A DNA stretch of 64,000 nucleotides from the NCBI GenBank assembly GCA_047975765.1, contig JBKEEF010000013.1, positions 62,001 through 126,000 of the forward strand, written 5' to 3'. The stretch comes from JAQWBS01 sp047975765. Its GTDB lineage: Bacteria; Pseudomonadota; Alphaproteobacteria; RF32; CAG-239. Under the pieces are notes generated by a model. It had not been told where the DNA came from. It did not search any database and saw only the letters and a list, made by a program, of their open reading frames with translations. Each line of letters starts with the position of its first letter. Positions within the stretch are counted from its first letter, which is position 1. The position numbers and the translations under genes were made by a program. Positions 17,957 through 27,175 of the stretch are shown here, piece after piece.

Positions 17957-18679
17957 ATGGCAGAAAGAATTGCAAAGTTTATTGCTCGTAGTGGCGTTTG
18001 TTCTAGAAGAAAAGCTGAGGAGCTTATTCTTCAACAACGTGTGAGCGTGAACGGTGAATTTATTACATCTCCAGCTTTTAATGTTGAGGGAAATGAAAAA
18101 ATTTGTATTGATGGCGAAAAAATTTCGGAAAAAGAAGAAACAAGAGTTTGGTTATATCACAAACCAGTTGGTTTGGTGACAACGCATAAAGACGAAAAAG
18201 ACCGTCCAACCGTTTTTGATAATTTGCCATCTGTTATGCCTCGCGTGATTTCTGTCGGCCGTTTAGACTTGAACTCTGAAGGTTTGTTGATTTTGACAAA
18301 CAATGGAGAACTCGCTCGTAAATTGGAACTTCCTGAAAATGGTTGGATTCGTCGTTATAAAATTAAGGTTCATGGTACAATTAGCCGTGATAAATTTGCT
18401 GAAATTTCTAAAGGAACTTCTGTTGATGGTGTTAGATATGCCCCAACTAAGATTGAAGTGGAAAGTACGCAAGGTTCAAACTCTTGGTTGGTTATTTCCA
18501 TTTCTGAAGGAAAAAATCGAGAAGTTAGAAAATTGATGAAATATGCTGGTCTTGATGTGGCTCGTTTGATTAGACTTTCTTATGGACCTTTCCAGCTTGG
18601 AAGCTTGAAAAGAGGGGAAGTGAAAGAAGTTCCAATGAAAGTGTTGAAAGAACAACTTGGTGAAGGTTTTGAGCTGTGA
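17957..18679 (+). CDS. Pseudouridine synthase, RluB/RsuA family
   Basis: Large- or small-subunit rRNA pseudouridine synthase of 240 residues. An N-terminal S4 RNA-binding domain (ERIAKFIARSGVCSRRKAEE) is followed by the catalytic domain with VGRLDLNSEGLLILTNNGEL, where the aspartate is the nucleophile, and EGKNREVRKLMKYAGL near the end. I chose the ATG at 17957 because AGGGAA precedes it and the S4 domain begins directly; the longer open frame from 17837 would add an unlikely hydrophobic leader overlapping tadA. It overlaps rsmD by four bases. RluB is the likeliest identity by domain content. Confidence 0.93.
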   Translation: MAERIAKFIARSGVCSRRKAEELILQQRVSVNGEFITSPAFNVEGNEKICIDGEKISEKEETRVWLYHKPVGLVTTHKDEKDRPTVFDNLPSVMPRVISVGRLDLNSEGLLILTNNGELARKLELPENGWIRRYKIKVHGTISRDKFAEISKGTSVDGVRYAPTKIEVESTQGSNSWLVISISEGKNREVRKLMKYAGLDVARLIRLSYGPFQLGSLKRGEVKEVPMKVLKEQLGEGFEL

Positions 18680-19221
18680 GAATAATTGCTGGAAAATATC
18701 GTGGAAAAAAACTTTTCACTCCAACAACAGATACTATTCGCCCAACATCTGATAGGGCGAGAGAAAGTATATATAATATTATAAATTCTAAAATTGATGG
18801 GGATTGGGAAGATATCTCTTTGCTTGATGTTTTCTCTGGCACAGGAGCTTTCTCTCTTGAAGCTGTTTCAAGAGGCGTAGGAGAGGTTGGTCTGATTGAT
18901 TTAGATATTACGCTCTCTTCCAAAAATGCAACTCTCTTTTCGGCTGAAAAATCCAAAATTAAAATCATCAAAGCAAATGCACTCAATTTGCCTCTTTCCA
19001 ATAAGCAATATGATATTGTCTTTCTAGATGCGCCATATTTCAAGGATATGAGTCCAAAAGTTTTGGAAGAACTTTCAACAAAAGGGTGGCTCAAATCGAA
19101 TGCACTTTGCATCATCGAACTTGAGAAAAAAGAAGACTTAGTCTTGCCTAAAAATTTTGAAGAACTAGATGAGCGAAGATATGGGTTAGCAAAAATTATT
19201 TTTGCAACATATCATAAATAG
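18676..19221 (+). CDS. rsmD: 16S rRNA (guanine966-N2)-methyltransferase RsmD
   Basis: SAM-dependent methyltransferase of the small ribosomal subunit. The family start MRIIAGKYRGKKLFTP, then TIRPTSDRARESIYNII, the SAM-binding LLDVFSGTGAFSLEAVSRG near residue 50 and the catalytic DIVFLDAPYF (DPPY-type, here DAPY) near 115 are all in order. Start codon is GTG, overlapping the pseudouridine synthase stop (GTGA), so translation is coupled. The 3' end overlaps the convergent DUF2125-like gene by 26 bases. Confidence 0.94.
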   Translation: MRIIAGKYRGKKLFTPTTDTIRPTSDRARESIYNIINSKIDGDWEDISLLDVFSGTGAFSLEAVSRGVGEVGLIDLDITLSSKNATLFSAEKSKIKIIKANALNLPLSNKQYDIVFLDAPYFKDMSPKVLEELSTKGWLKSNALCIIELEKKEDLVLPKNFEELDERRYGLAKIIFATYHK

Positions 19222-20212
19222 GCACATTTTCCAAAAGAACTTTAGAGCCTTTAATCATCACAGAAGTTGTAGATGTTTTATAGTCATCTTCTTCTTTGAG
19301 TTTATAGGCTTTATTTTCAATGAGAAGTTTCACGACATAATATGAAGCACTATCAATAGTTTTTTGTTCATTAAGCATTTCAAGTGTCTCTAATAGACCT
19401 TTAGATGTTGTATTGAGTTTGATATTACTTTCTTTGTTGCTATCAAAAGTCAAGTTACCCTTTCCAACTAAAACAAGTGGTTCCCAGCGGATAATTAGCT
19501 TGTCTATGTTTGCAGAACCATTGTTTGCAATCCATTTCCCCCAAATGTTGTCGCTTGTATCTTCGCTTTTGATTGTTCCAAGAGTACTAAATTTGAGTAA
19601 AATTCTATCAATTTTTCTCAAAAGAGGGGTTTGTACATTGTCACTAATTTGGACTTGCTTAAATTCAATAGAATTTTGAGAAGTGATTCTTCCTTGCTCA
19701 GGAATTTTGAGCTTGAGATTGATTTCTTCAGCATCAAACAGATTCCCAACAGTTACATTTTTGAGTTCAAAAGAAAGTTTGTTTATATTTTTTTCATCAT
19801 GTTCTTCGACAATTCTAAACTCATTTACACCAAAATCATATTTGTGATTGTTAATTGTGATTGTTTCTTTTTGTGCAGGAAAAAGAGAAAGTTTGCCGAA
19901 ATTGAAAAAATTGTCTTTAATGGTCACATTTCCCAAGTTCCAGTCAAATTTGGCTACATCATAAACATCATAAACCCTAAAATTTTCAACGGACATAATC
20001 GGTGCAAAGGGAACACGCGAAAAAGAAAGATTCTCATACGAAACGTCAATACCTTGTGCATTTAAGAGTTCTGTCGAACGAGTAATTTGTTTTTTGATTT
20101 CAGAAATGAAACTGTTTCTTTTGATAAAAAAGCCAAAAGCTGCCATTGTTAAAACAAAAGTTAAAACAAAAGTAAAAAGAGCAAATCTGTATTTTTTTAT
20201 AATTGAAAACAT
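19196..20212 (-). CDS. DUF2125-like envelope protein
   Basis: A 338-residue protein anchored by one N-terminal membrane segment (FALFTFVLTFVLTMAAFGFFI) with the rest probably periplasmic and rich in beta strands. The segment GIDVSYENLSFSRVPFAPIMSVENFRV, just after the anchor, resembles the DUF2125 family (alphaproteobacterial envelope proteins of unknown role). It belongs to a leftward block with plsC, a DUF218 protein and ftsXE. The family assignment rests on layout and this segment, so it is tentative. Confidence 0.65.
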   Translation of the reverse strand: MFSIIKKYRFALFTFVLTFVLTMAAFGFFIKRNSFISEIKKQITRSTELLNAQGIDVSYENLSFSRVPFAPIMSVENFRVYDVYDVAKFDWNLGNVTIKDNFFNFGKLSLFPAQKETITINNHKYDFGVNEFRIVEEHDEKNINKLSFELKNVTVGNLFDAEEINLKLKIPEQGRITSQNSIEFKQVQISDNVQTPLLRKIDRILLKFSTLGTIKSEDTSDNIWGKWIANNGSANIDKLIIRWEPLVLVGKGNLTFDSNKESNIKLNTTSKGLLETLEMLNEQKTIDSASYYVVKLLIENKAYKLKEEDDYKTSTTSVMIKGSKVLLENVPIYDMLQK

Positions 20213-20227
20213 TTTCTCTAAATAACC

Positions 20228-20998
20228 TTATTTTTCTATAAATTTTTCAGTATAGGGATAATTTTTAACCGTTTCACGATTGATTTCATTGCATTTTGTT
20301 TCTATCGCATCTCTTAGTTTATCCATAAAATCTTTCTTATCAAGGTTTTTTTCGATAGGTGGCATAAATTCGAAAATAATCTTTCCTGGGTATTTCAAAA
20401 ATGAACGTTTCTTCCAAAAAAGACCTGTGTTATGGGCTACTGGAATAATAGTTGCATCAAGGTTTTGATAAAGAAAAGCAACACCTGGTTTATATGGTAC
20501 GATTTTCCCTGGTTTTGTTCTTGTTCCTTCAGGGAAAATAACGATTGAACGACCTTTTGCAAGAAATATCTTCGCAACGTTCAACATATTTTTCATCGCA
20601 CTGCTTCCTCCACTTCTGTCAATTGGAATAGCACCATAAGCAGCAACAGCCCAACCAAAAAGTGGAATATATGAAAGTTCTTTTTTGAAGATATATGTTG
20701 CTCCACCCTTGACGAAGGATGTAATCATATATGTTTCTAATTCAGATTGATGACGAGAAGCATAAATTGCACCTTGTCCTTTAAGGATATGTTCTTCACC
20801 TCTAACTTCAATTTTCAAACCACAAACAATATGGAGCAAATATCTGAAGAAAACGAGCATGAAGCTATTCCAAAAAGCTGTTTTGATTTTTGTTGGTAAA
20901 AACCAACCAAGAACAGAATATAAAGCCAAGGCACTAAATCCTGTGATATAAAAGATAATATTAAAAATTAAGGAACGTATAAAAGTGAGGATAATCAT
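20228..20998 (-). CDS. plsC: 1-acyl-sn-glycerol-3-phosphate acyltransferase
   Basis: Membrane-bound acyltransferase making phosphatidic acid from lysophosphatidic acid. The HX4D/E-type catalytic site is present as SRHQSELET near residue 80 (alphaproteobacterial members carry Glu in place of Asp), and the substrate site as FPEGTRTKPGK near 156. A hydrophobic N-terminus of about 45 residues fits membrane attachment. The ATG at 20998 follows an AGGTG-type ribosome site; a GTG nine bases earlier is also possible. Its neighbours include a DUF218 protein and the ftsEX pair. Confidence 0.92.
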   Translation of the reverse strand: MIILTFIRSLIFNIIFYITGFSALALYSVLGWFLPTKIKTAFWNSFMLVFFRYLLHIVCGLKIEVRGEEHILKGQGAIYASRHQSELETYMITSFVKGGATYIFKKELSYIPLFGWAVAAYGAIPIDRSGGSSAMKNMLNVAKIFLAKGRSIVIFPEGTRTKPGKIVPYKPGVAFLYQNLDATIIPVAHNTGLFWKKRSFLKYPGKIIFEFMPPIEKNLDKKDFMDKLRDAIETKCNEINRETVKNYPYTEKFIEK

Positions 20999-21012
20999 GA
21001 TTTTCACCTAAA

Positions 21013-21585
21013 TTATAAAAGCGTTTTTAAATAGACATAGAGAAATTTATTATATTCTGATGCCAAGAAATAGAAACTATGCCAGTCTTGCCACCAGTTT
21101 TTTGTGAGATTATCCGTAAAAACAGGGTGAGCAATAATTTGCACGTTTTTATTTTTTGCAGAAATCTCTTGAATGCTTCTAAACATATGATAGTTCGAAG
21201 TGACAAGCCTTATGGATTTTATATTATTTTTCTTTATCCAGTTGTCAACCTCAATTGCGTTTTCCACCGTGTTTGTTGCTTCATTTCCAATTTGAACTTT
21301 TTCAAAATGGATGTTTTCAATATTATTAATATCAATAATTTTTTGCAGAGAGATTTTTTTATCTACGCCTGAGATGAAAAGTTTTTCTGCTAAATTTTCG
21401 TTTAGGAGGACCATAGCTTCGTGAAGGCGATATTTTCCTCCTGTCAATACCACAATAGCATCTGTTTTGCTATCTTTGTCAATTCTCAAGTCATAAATTC
21501 GATGCGAAAAAATGGCAAATCCAATAAACCAAGTACAAAGAAAGAAGATAAAGCTGAAAAAGAAAATTCGTCCTATTTTTTTCAT
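21013..21585 (-). CDS. YdcF/DUF218 family membrane protein
   Basis: A 190-residue protein with one N-terminal membrane segment and a DUF218 (YdcF-like) domain. The domain is seen as DAIVVLTGGKYRLHEAMVLL, then EKLFISGV, NEATNTVENAIEVDNWIK and IRLVTSNYHMFRS, which together make the family pattern. Related proteins act on or near peptidoglycan or polysaccharide precursors (SanA, ElyC), but the exact reaction is unknown. It lies 15 bases after ftsX and 14 bases before plsC, so a shared transcript is likely. Confidence 0.9.
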   Translation of the reverse strand: MKKIGRIFFFSFIFFLCTWFIGFAIFSHRIYDLRIDKDSKTDAIVVLTGGKYRLHEAMVLLNENLAEKLFISGVDKKISLQKIIDINNIENIHFEKVQIGNEATNTVENAIEVDNWIKKNNIKSIRLVTSNYHMFRSIQEISAKNKNVQIIAHPVFTDNLTKNWWQDWHSFYFLASEYNKFLYVYLKTLL

Positions 21586-21600
21586 TTTTGAACAGTTCCT

Positions 21601-22527
21601 CTACATCATCTTTTCAAGTGTTTTCTTAACAGTGTAATAAGCTGTAACCATTGCAATCCCTGCACTAAAAAGTGGAAGAGACAAAATAGAAGCCCAAGAA
21701 AAGGCAGAAAGGGAAGCTTCACTGATAATTCCCCCCTCAATGCTTTCAGAGAGTTTTGAAATTACAAAAATAGTTGGAACAGCAAAAGCAATGCCAATCA
21801 GACCACCAATAAATGAAATATAACCGATTCTTCTTGCAAATTGCTTGGCAATATATGCATCTTTTGCACCCATAATGTGCAGAATATTAATCACATACTT
21901 ATGAAGTCCAAGAGATGATTTGGTTGTATAGACAATTCCTCCAGCAGAAATGCTAAGAACAAGAGCCAAAGTGACAAGTGCCAAATTTTTAAGCCCATCA
22001 GCAAATTCAATGAGTTTTGCTAGCCAAAGCTTGTGGCTATCCAGAGATGCTAAAGGCGAAACATCAGCAAGTTTTTTTGCCAGTTCTTTGAAATCAATTG
22101 CAGCGTTTTTTCTGACTTTAACATCAATCAATCTTGGAATAGGTAAGTCTTGAAGGTCTATACCATCTCCAAGCCAAGGTTTGAGAAGTTTTTGAAGTTG
22201 TTTATCTTCAAGTGGTGTAACACTTTCAATGCCATCAATTGTTTTCAAAAGTTCAATTGCTTTCTTTTGATGAATGAGGGTTTCTTCAATTGCTTTTTCT
22301 TTGTTGACATTATTGACAGGTATAATTTGAACAGTCAAAGCACCTAGAATGCTGTCGCTCCAGTTAGAGAGCATAGAATTAATAGCGAGAACACCCGCAA
22401 GCGTCACACCAAAAAGAAAAACAGAAATGGAAATCATTACCTCTAAAAAGAGATTAGAACTATCTCCTTTGAGCGGAATTTCATCTTTATTGAATTTGAT
22501 ATCATTGATGTTCTTAATTTTCTTCAT
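21601..22527 (-). CDS. ftsX: Cell division protein FtsX
   Basis: Permease-like partner of FtsE; the FtsEX complex links the divisome to peptidoglycan hydrolase activation. There is a cytoplasmic N-terminus, a first membrane segment near residues 30-50, a periplasmic domain (about 55-180), then three membrane segments near 185-205, 235-260 and 275-295, the FtsX topology. SPLASLDSHKLWLAKLIEFADGL precedes the second membrane segment. The start codon shares one base with the ftsE stop. Length 308 is normal. Confidence 0.92.
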   Translation of the reverse strand: MKKIKNINDIKFNKDEIPLKGDSSNLFLEVMISISVFLFGVTLAGVLAINSMLSNWSDSILGALTVQIIPVNNVNKEKAIEETLIHQKKAIELLKTIDGIESVTPLEDKQLQKLLKPWLGDGIDLQDLPIPRLIDVKVRKNAAIDFKELAKKLADVSPLASLDSHKLWLAKLIEFADGLKNLALVTLALVLSISAGGIVYTTKSSLGLHKYVINILHIMGAKDAYIAKQFARRIGYISFIGGLIGIAFAVPTIFVISKLSESIEGGIISEASLSAFSWASILSLPLFSAGIAMVTAYYTVKKTLEKMM

Positions 22528-23243
22528 TATATGGTATCCATTTCAATTTTGTCGTTTGGATAGTATATTCTCAAATTTTTATTTTCTAAATTGAGACGTG
22601 GATAGCTGAAGTCGTGGATAAGTTTTTCACTATGTGTTGCAATTACAACAGTTGTTCCCAATTTGTTGAGTTCTACAAAAAGGTTCATCAATTTTGGTGC
22701 AATGTAATTATCTACGTTTCCTGTCGGTTCATCGGCAAGTAGAAGTTCAGGACGGCTGATAACGGCACGAGCAATTGCTACTCTTTGCTTTTCTCCACCG
22801 GAAAGCGTACTGGTTTGTGCGAACATATTCTTGTCAAGCTCAACCCATTCCAACATTTCTTTCACACGTTGCTTGATTTCTCTTTCTTCCATCCCCATAA
22901 TTCTGAGTGGTAAAGCCACATTTTCAAAAGCAGTAAGGTGTTCAATGAGACGAAAGTCTTGAAAAACGACTCCAATTTTTCTACGAAGCATAGATAAGTT
23001 ATCGCGGTTGGCAAAATTGACATTATGTCCAAAGACACTCACGCTTCCTCGACTTGGTTTTTGTGCCAAATACATCATAGAAAGCAATGAAGTTTTTCCA
23101 GCACCACTTTTTCCAGTCAAAAAATGGAAAGAGCCTTTTTTAAGAGAAAGCTTAATGTCGCTCAAAATCTCTGGTCCATGACCATATCTAATGCCAACAT
23201 TTTGCATTTCGATGATAGAAGATATTTTGGATTTAGTTTGCAT
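22527..23243 (-). CDS. ftsE: Cell division ATP-binding protein FtsE
   Basis: ABC ATPase of 238 residues. Walker A is FLTGKSGAGKTSLL near residue 42, the signature STLSGGEKQRVAIARA near 143, and Walker B LLLADEPTGNVD near 165; the GNVD ending of Walker B is typical of FtsE. I use the ATG at 23243 because GGAG lies six bases upstream; a TTG seven codons earlier is the alternative. It is coupled to ftsX. The gene before it is divergent, with a 165-base gap holding both promoters. Confidence 0.95.
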   Translation of the reverse strand: MQTKSKISSIIEMQNVGIRYGHGPEILSDIKLSLKKGSFHFLTGKSGAGKTSLLSMMYLAQKPSRGSVSVFGHNVNFANRDNLSMLRRKIGVVFQDFRLIEHLTAFENVALPLRIMGMEEREIKQRVKEMLEWVELDKNMFAQTSTLSGGEKQRVAIARAVISRPELLLADEPTGNVDNYIAPKLMNLFVELNKLGTTVVIATHSEKLIHDFSYPRLNLENKNLRIYYPNDKIEMDTI

Positions 23244-23408
23244 TTTTGCTCCGATAACATTCAAATAATATATGTATATAACAACATTTAAGAACTCTAT
23301 ACAAGATTAATATTGAGGTTATTATACTAAAGACATAAATTTTTTACTTGGATTAAATCTTTTTTGTACATATATTAGTAAAAAAATAAATCTAAAGAGG
23401 AAAAAACG

Positions 23409-24176
23409 ATGATAATTACCTGTCCGACATGTGGAACAAGTTTCAAAGTTCATGATGATGTTGTTCCAGAATATGGAAGAAAAATGCGCTGCTCAAGTTG
23501 TGGCGAAGTTTGGCTTGTGAAAAAAGAACAAGAACCAGAAATTATCAGAGAAGAATTAGTGATAGAAGAACCAACAAATGAAAGAGTTGAACCAACATTT
23601 GATGCAAAATCAGATAAAAGTTCAACCGAAGAATTTGGTGACATCTATCAAAGACTTAATGCAAAGTCTGAGTCGATTGAAAGCGAATATGAAAAAATGT
23701 CTGGTTTCAGAAAATTCACAATGGCATTTAAGAAAAAAACAGGTTTGGATAGTCGTTTCAATCGTATCCTATTTTATATTGCATTGCTTGGTGTGGTTGC
23801 TTTGGGGCTTCTTCAGTTTAGATTTGACATTGTTCGTCACTATCCAAAAGCAGCATATTACTACAATCTAGTTGGTATTAAAGTCACAGCAATTGGCTAT
23901 GGATTGGAATTTAAAAATGTTTCTCGTTCTGAAATTGAGCTGAATGATAAAAAATTTATCATTGTTAAAGGTTTTATCCATAACAGAACAGAAAAAGAAA
24001 TTGTTTTGCCAAAACTTCAAGTTCAAATGTTTGGCACAAGTGGTAATTTGATTAAAGAATTCAGTTTTGAAATGAAAGAAAAAACACTTGCTGAAAACAA
24101 CCAATTTCCATTTGATGTTTTAATAGAAAAGCAAAAAGCCTTTGTTAAATATATCATTTTAACATTTACAGAATAA
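23409..24176 (+). CDS. MJ0042-type zinc-finger membrane protein
   Basis: A 255-residue protein starting with a zinc ribbon (MIITCPTCGTSFKVHDD, then MRCSSCGEVW), the MJ0042 family motif widespread in alphaproteobacteria. A charged linker is followed by one membrane segment near residues 122-138 (FYIALLGVVALGLLQF). The C-terminal 110 residues form a beta-rich DUF3426-like domain (IVKGFIHNRTEKEIVLPKLQVQMF). Function is unknown, though related proteins lie near cell-division and envelope genes as here, where ftsE is divergently oriented. Confidence 0.85.
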   Translation: MIITCPTCGTSFKVHDDVVPEYGRKMRCSSCGEVWLVKKEQEPEIIREELVIEEPTNERVEPTFDAKSDKSSTEEFGDIYQRLNAKSESIESEYEKMSGFRKFTMAFKKKTGLDSRFNRILFYIALLGVVALGLLQFRFDIVRHYPKAAYYYNLVGIKVTAIGYGLEFKNVSRSEIELNDKKFIIVKGFIHNRTEKEIVLPKLQVQMFGTSGNLIKEFSFEMKEKTLAENNQFPFDVLIEKQKAFVKYIILTFTE

Positions 24177-24177
24177 G

Positions 24178-24211
24178 AAAAAAAGACCTCTCAAAGAAGA
24201 GGTCTTTTTTA
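24178..24211 (+). terminator. Intrinsic terminator of the MJ0042 gene
   Basis: AAAAGACCTCT / AGAGGTCTTTT stem with a short loop and a T-run, starting directly at the stop codon of the preceding gene. Confidence 0.9.
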
Positions 24212-24307
24212 TATCTATATGCCGAAAGTCGGGTTTGATAATATTTTCTATGTATAATATTATATAGTTTCAAAGGTATTATTGAGGAATTTTTAATTTT
24301 TATTTTT

Positions 24308-24790
24308 ATGAAAAGTTTTATATTAGTTATATCGTTTTTGTTGACAAGCTCTTTTATAACTGCTCAAGCTATTGAAATTTTTCCTTCATCTCTTGATGTT
24401 GTTAATATTGTTGAAGAAGATGTTTTCAATCATTTAGATACAATGGTTCAAGCCAAAGGTTTGAATTTTATATCTGAAGATAACTATTTTTCATCAAAAG
24501 ACTTAATCGCTTATAATTGGGATAAGGAAATGAAAGTTGACATCTTTGATGGTTCATTCAGTGTTCTTATCTTCAAGAATGGTGACTTTGTCCAAAAGGC
24601 AGTGATTTATCACAAAATTGAACAGAGTGTTGAAAAAATTTCATTAGAGAATTTCGAAGATGCTGTTATGACAAAATTGGGTGACTATGAAATTATGGTG
24701 AGTAAAAGGGTAGTAGGGGTGAAACATATTCCTACCGAAAGTTCTTCCTATACTCACTTCCTATCCAAGATAAAAAAGCCTCTCAATTGA
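24308..24790 (+). CDS. Secreted protein of unknown function, paralogue A
   Basis: A 160-residue protein with a signal peptide (MKSFILVISFLLTSSFITA). The mature part has the pattern LDTMVQAKGLNFISED, FSSKDLIAYNWDKEMKVDIFDGSF and GDYEIMVSKR, shared with the next gene at 24911-25411. No known family is recognised and there are no cysteines for a lipoprotein anchor. Its stop codon lies inside the hairpin that terminates it, so the last residues (KKPLN) come from the terminator stem. Confidence 0.75.
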   Translation: MKSFILVISFLLTSSFITAQAIEIFPSSLDVVNIVEEDVFNHLDTMVQAKGLNFISEDNYFSSKDLIAYNWDKEMKVDIFDGSFSVLIFKNGDFVQKAVIYHKIEQSVEKISLENFEDAVMTKLGDYEIMVSKRVVGVKHIPTESSSYTHFLSKIKKPLN

Positions 24791-24803
24791 GAGGCTTTTT
24801 TAG
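24771..24803 (+). terminator. Terminator overlapping the gene end
   Basis: AAAAAAGCCTCTCAA / TTGAGAGGCTTTTTT with almost no loop; the TGA stop of the preceding gene (24788-24790) lies within the stem. Confidence 0.88.
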
Positions 24804-24910
24804 GTGAAATGTAGAAGTTTTAGAAAATATATAAGATTGTAAAATTTATCAAATATGATACAATTGTCATGTTATATATAATTATGTTAAATTTTTAATT
24901 TTTTAAATTC

Positions 24911-25411
24911 ATGAAAGTTTTTTTTATTATCCTAGGTATGATGTTGATATTTCAGGTCAATGCTCAGTCTGTAAAAAATTTTCCAACATCTTCCAAATCA
25001 GTTGAAGCAATTCAAAAAGAAGTGTTTAGTAAGTTGGATACAATTGTTCAGGCAAAAGGTTTGAATTTTGTTTCAGCTGAAGGAGAATTCTCTGCTGAAG
25101 ATTTAATTGTTTATGATTGGGAAAAAAGTGTTGAAATGGATTTGTTTGATGGCTCTTTTGGTGTTCTTCTCTATCAACAAAATAGCAATGAGAATGTTGT
25201 GAAATCTGTTGTCATATACTATGAACAAGCAGGTAAACAAGATGTTCAAAAGATTGCTTTTGAAAACATTGGAGAAGAAAAAATTTCTAATAAAATAAAT
25301 GATTATGAAATTTCTGTGAGCAAATGGGGAGTAACCATTTTACACATCCCATCTCAGAAAGAATTTTCGGTTTATTTTTTGTACATGAATGAAATGCCAA
25401 AGTACTGTTAA
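24911..25411 (+). CDS. Secreted protein of unknown function, paralogue B
   Basis: A 166-residue exported protein, clearly a duplicate of the preceding gene: LDTIVQAKGLNFVSAE, FSAEDLIVYDWEKSVEMDLFDGSFGVLLY and NDYEISVSKWGVTILHIPS align with the same blocks in order. The N-terminal 20 residues are a signal peptide ending at NAQS. It has its own upstream gap of 120 bases and its own terminator, so each copy seems to be an independent transcription unit. No domain is recognised. Confidence 0.75.
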   Translation: MKVFFIILGMMLIFQVNAQSVKNFPTSSKSVEAIQKEVFSKLDTIVQAKGLNFVSAEGEFSAEDLIVYDWEKSVEMDLFDGSFGVLLYQQNSNENVVKSVVIYYEQAGKQDVQKIAFENIGEEKISNKINDYEISVSKWGVTILHIPSQKEFSVYFLYMNEMPKYC

Positions 25412-25455
25412 AAACAACCCGCTTAAATCTTAGGATTTTAGCGGGTTTGTTTTTT
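25411..25455. terminator. Intrinsic terminator, probably bidirectional
   Basis: An imperfect hairpin with arms AACCCGCTTAAATC and GATTTTAGCGGGTTT is flanked by A- and T-runs, between paralogue B (+) and argS (-). Confidence 0.85.
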
Positions 25456-27175
25456 AAGCTTTGAGCATGATTTCTGGTGATTTAATGCCAAGTAAATCTA
25501 GTAGAAGAACCATTACATCTCTGGTGAGTTTTGCAAGGTTCAATCTTGAAGCTGCAACTTCTTTGTTTTCTTCGCCCATAATTTGAGAAGCATTATAAAA
25601 GCTACTGAAGCTTTGTGCCAAATTATAAGTATAATCAGAAAGAATACTCGGTTCAAATTCATCATATGCACGGTGAATTGTAGCATAAAATTGAAGAAGT
25701 TTGAGCGTGAGTTCTCTTTCTTCTGGATTGGTAATAATTGTTTTTCCAAAGCCAAGACCACTTTCATCTGCTTTTCTTAAAATAGAGTTGATACGAGCAA
25801 TTGCATACTGAATATATGGACCCGTTTTTCCTTCAAATTTTGCAAAATCATCAACTTCAAAAACATAACCAGAAGCAATGTTATTTTTCAAATCTTGGAA
25901 TTTGATAGCAGCAATTGCTACTTCATTCACTAAATTATCAATGTAGTCTTGAGAATATTCTTCTGAGGCTTTTGGCATAGATTCGCGAACTTTTTCTTTT
26001 GAAAGTTCAATCAAACTGCCCAAAGACATCACGCCACCGTCACGTGTTTTGAAAGGTTTTCCATCAGAACCATTAACTGTTCCAAAACCAATATGTTTCA
26101 ATTCCAGATTATTTGCAAGACCAAGTTTTTCAGCAGCTTCAAAAACTTGTTCAAAGTGAAATTCTTGTCTTTGGTCTGTGAAATAGACAATCTTATTTGC
26201 TTTCAAATCTCTTGTTCTAAGCAAGATTGTTGCAATATCTGTTGTGTGATATGTAAAACCACCATCTCTTTTTACCAAAATGACTGGAGGTTTAGGCTTA
26301 TTGCCTTCATCAAGACGAATAATGTTTGCACCATCATCAATTTCGGAAAGTCCCTTTGTTTCTGCTAGTTTAACAATTTCGGAAGAGGCATCATGCGCAT
26401 CACTTTCACCCCACCAGAGACTGAAGTTTACATCAAGTTTTTCATAGTTACTACGAACATCATCTACGGAAACTTTGCGGATATACTCCCAAATTTTGCG
26501 ATATTCTGCATTTCCATTTTGAAGTTCTGCAGTCACAATACGAGCTTTTTCTCTTGCTGTTTCATCTTCTTTGCATTTTGTGGTTGCTTCTTTGTAGATA
26601 TTTGTGATGCCTTGAACATCCAAAGAAAAAGCATCAATTCCTTGGTTGGAGATTTCAGCAATGATCATGCCCATTGGAGTTCCCCAGTCGCCGAGGTGAA
26701 CATCGGAGATGACGTTGTTTCCCATAAATTTTTCAATTCTCTGAACAGATTCACCAATCACGCCAGAACGCAGGTGTCCAACATGCATGGTTTTTGCCAC
26801 ATTTGGGCCGCCAAAATCAAGAATGACTGTTTTAGATTCTTTTTCAGTTGGTACACCAAATCTTTTATCTTCTCCCATTTGATTAATAATAGAAGTAATA
26901 AAGTCGTTTTTCAAAGTGAGATTGATAAAACCTGGGCCATCAATGGAAGTTTTTTCAATATCTGTATCTTTTTCAAGTTCAGCAACAATTTGAGTAGCAA
27001 TTTCGCGTGGATTCTTCTTGAGTTCACGTGTAAGAGCTAAAGCCCCATTACATTGAAAATCGCTCAAGTCAGGGCGGTCAGAGTTTTTTACAATTGCAAA
27101 TTTTTCATTAAATCCAAGGCTTTTAAAAATATTTTCAAATTTTTGATTGATAATTTTCTCAACAGATAATTCCAT
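25454..27175 (-). CDS. argS: Arginyl-tRNA synthetase
   Basis: Class I synthetase charging tRNA-Arg, 573 residues. The HIGH motif is VAKTMHVGHLRSGVIGESV near residue 129, and the ArgRS-specific N-terminal Add-1 domain precedes it. Downstream marks are HLGDWGTPMGMII, FTYHTTDIATILLRTRDL and FKTRDGGVMSLGSLIE; this class of ArgRS lacks a canonical KMSKS. The C-terminal anticodon domain contains EGKTGPYIQYAIARI. The start shares a base with the stop of the upstream lipoprotein gene, so the two are coupled. Confidence 0.97.
   Translation of the reverse strand: MELSVEKIINQKFENIFKSLGFNEKFAIVKNSDRPDLSDFQCNGALALTRELKKNPREIATQIVAELEKDTDIEKTSIDGPGFINLTLKNDFITSIINQMGEDKRFGVPTEKESKTVILDFGGPNVAKTMHVGHLRSGVIGESVQRIEKFMGNNVISDVHLGDWGTPMGMIIAEISNQGIDAFSLDVQGITNIYKEATTKCKEDETAREKARIVTAELQNGNAEYRKIWEYIRKVSVDDVRSNYEKLDVNFSLWWGESDAHDASSEIVKLAETKGLSEIDDGANIIRLDEGNKPKPPVILVKRDGGFTYHTTDIATILLRTRDLKANKIVYFTDQRQEFHFEQVFEAAEKLGLANNLELKHIGFGTVNGSDGKPFKTRDGGVMSLGSLIELSKEKVRESMPKASEEYSQDYIDNLVNEVAIAAIKFQDLKNNIASGYVFEVDDFAKFEGKTGPYIQYAIARINSILRKADESGLGFGKTIITNPEERELTLKLLQFYATIHRAYDEFEPSILSDYTYNLAQSFSSFYNASQIMGEENKEVAASRLNLAKLTRDVMVLLLDLLGIKSPEIMLKA

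Noticed and set aside
26093..27040. Long plus-strand frames opposite argS
   Set aside because: argS is full length and strongly conserved; the opposite frames lack ribosome sites and natural composition.
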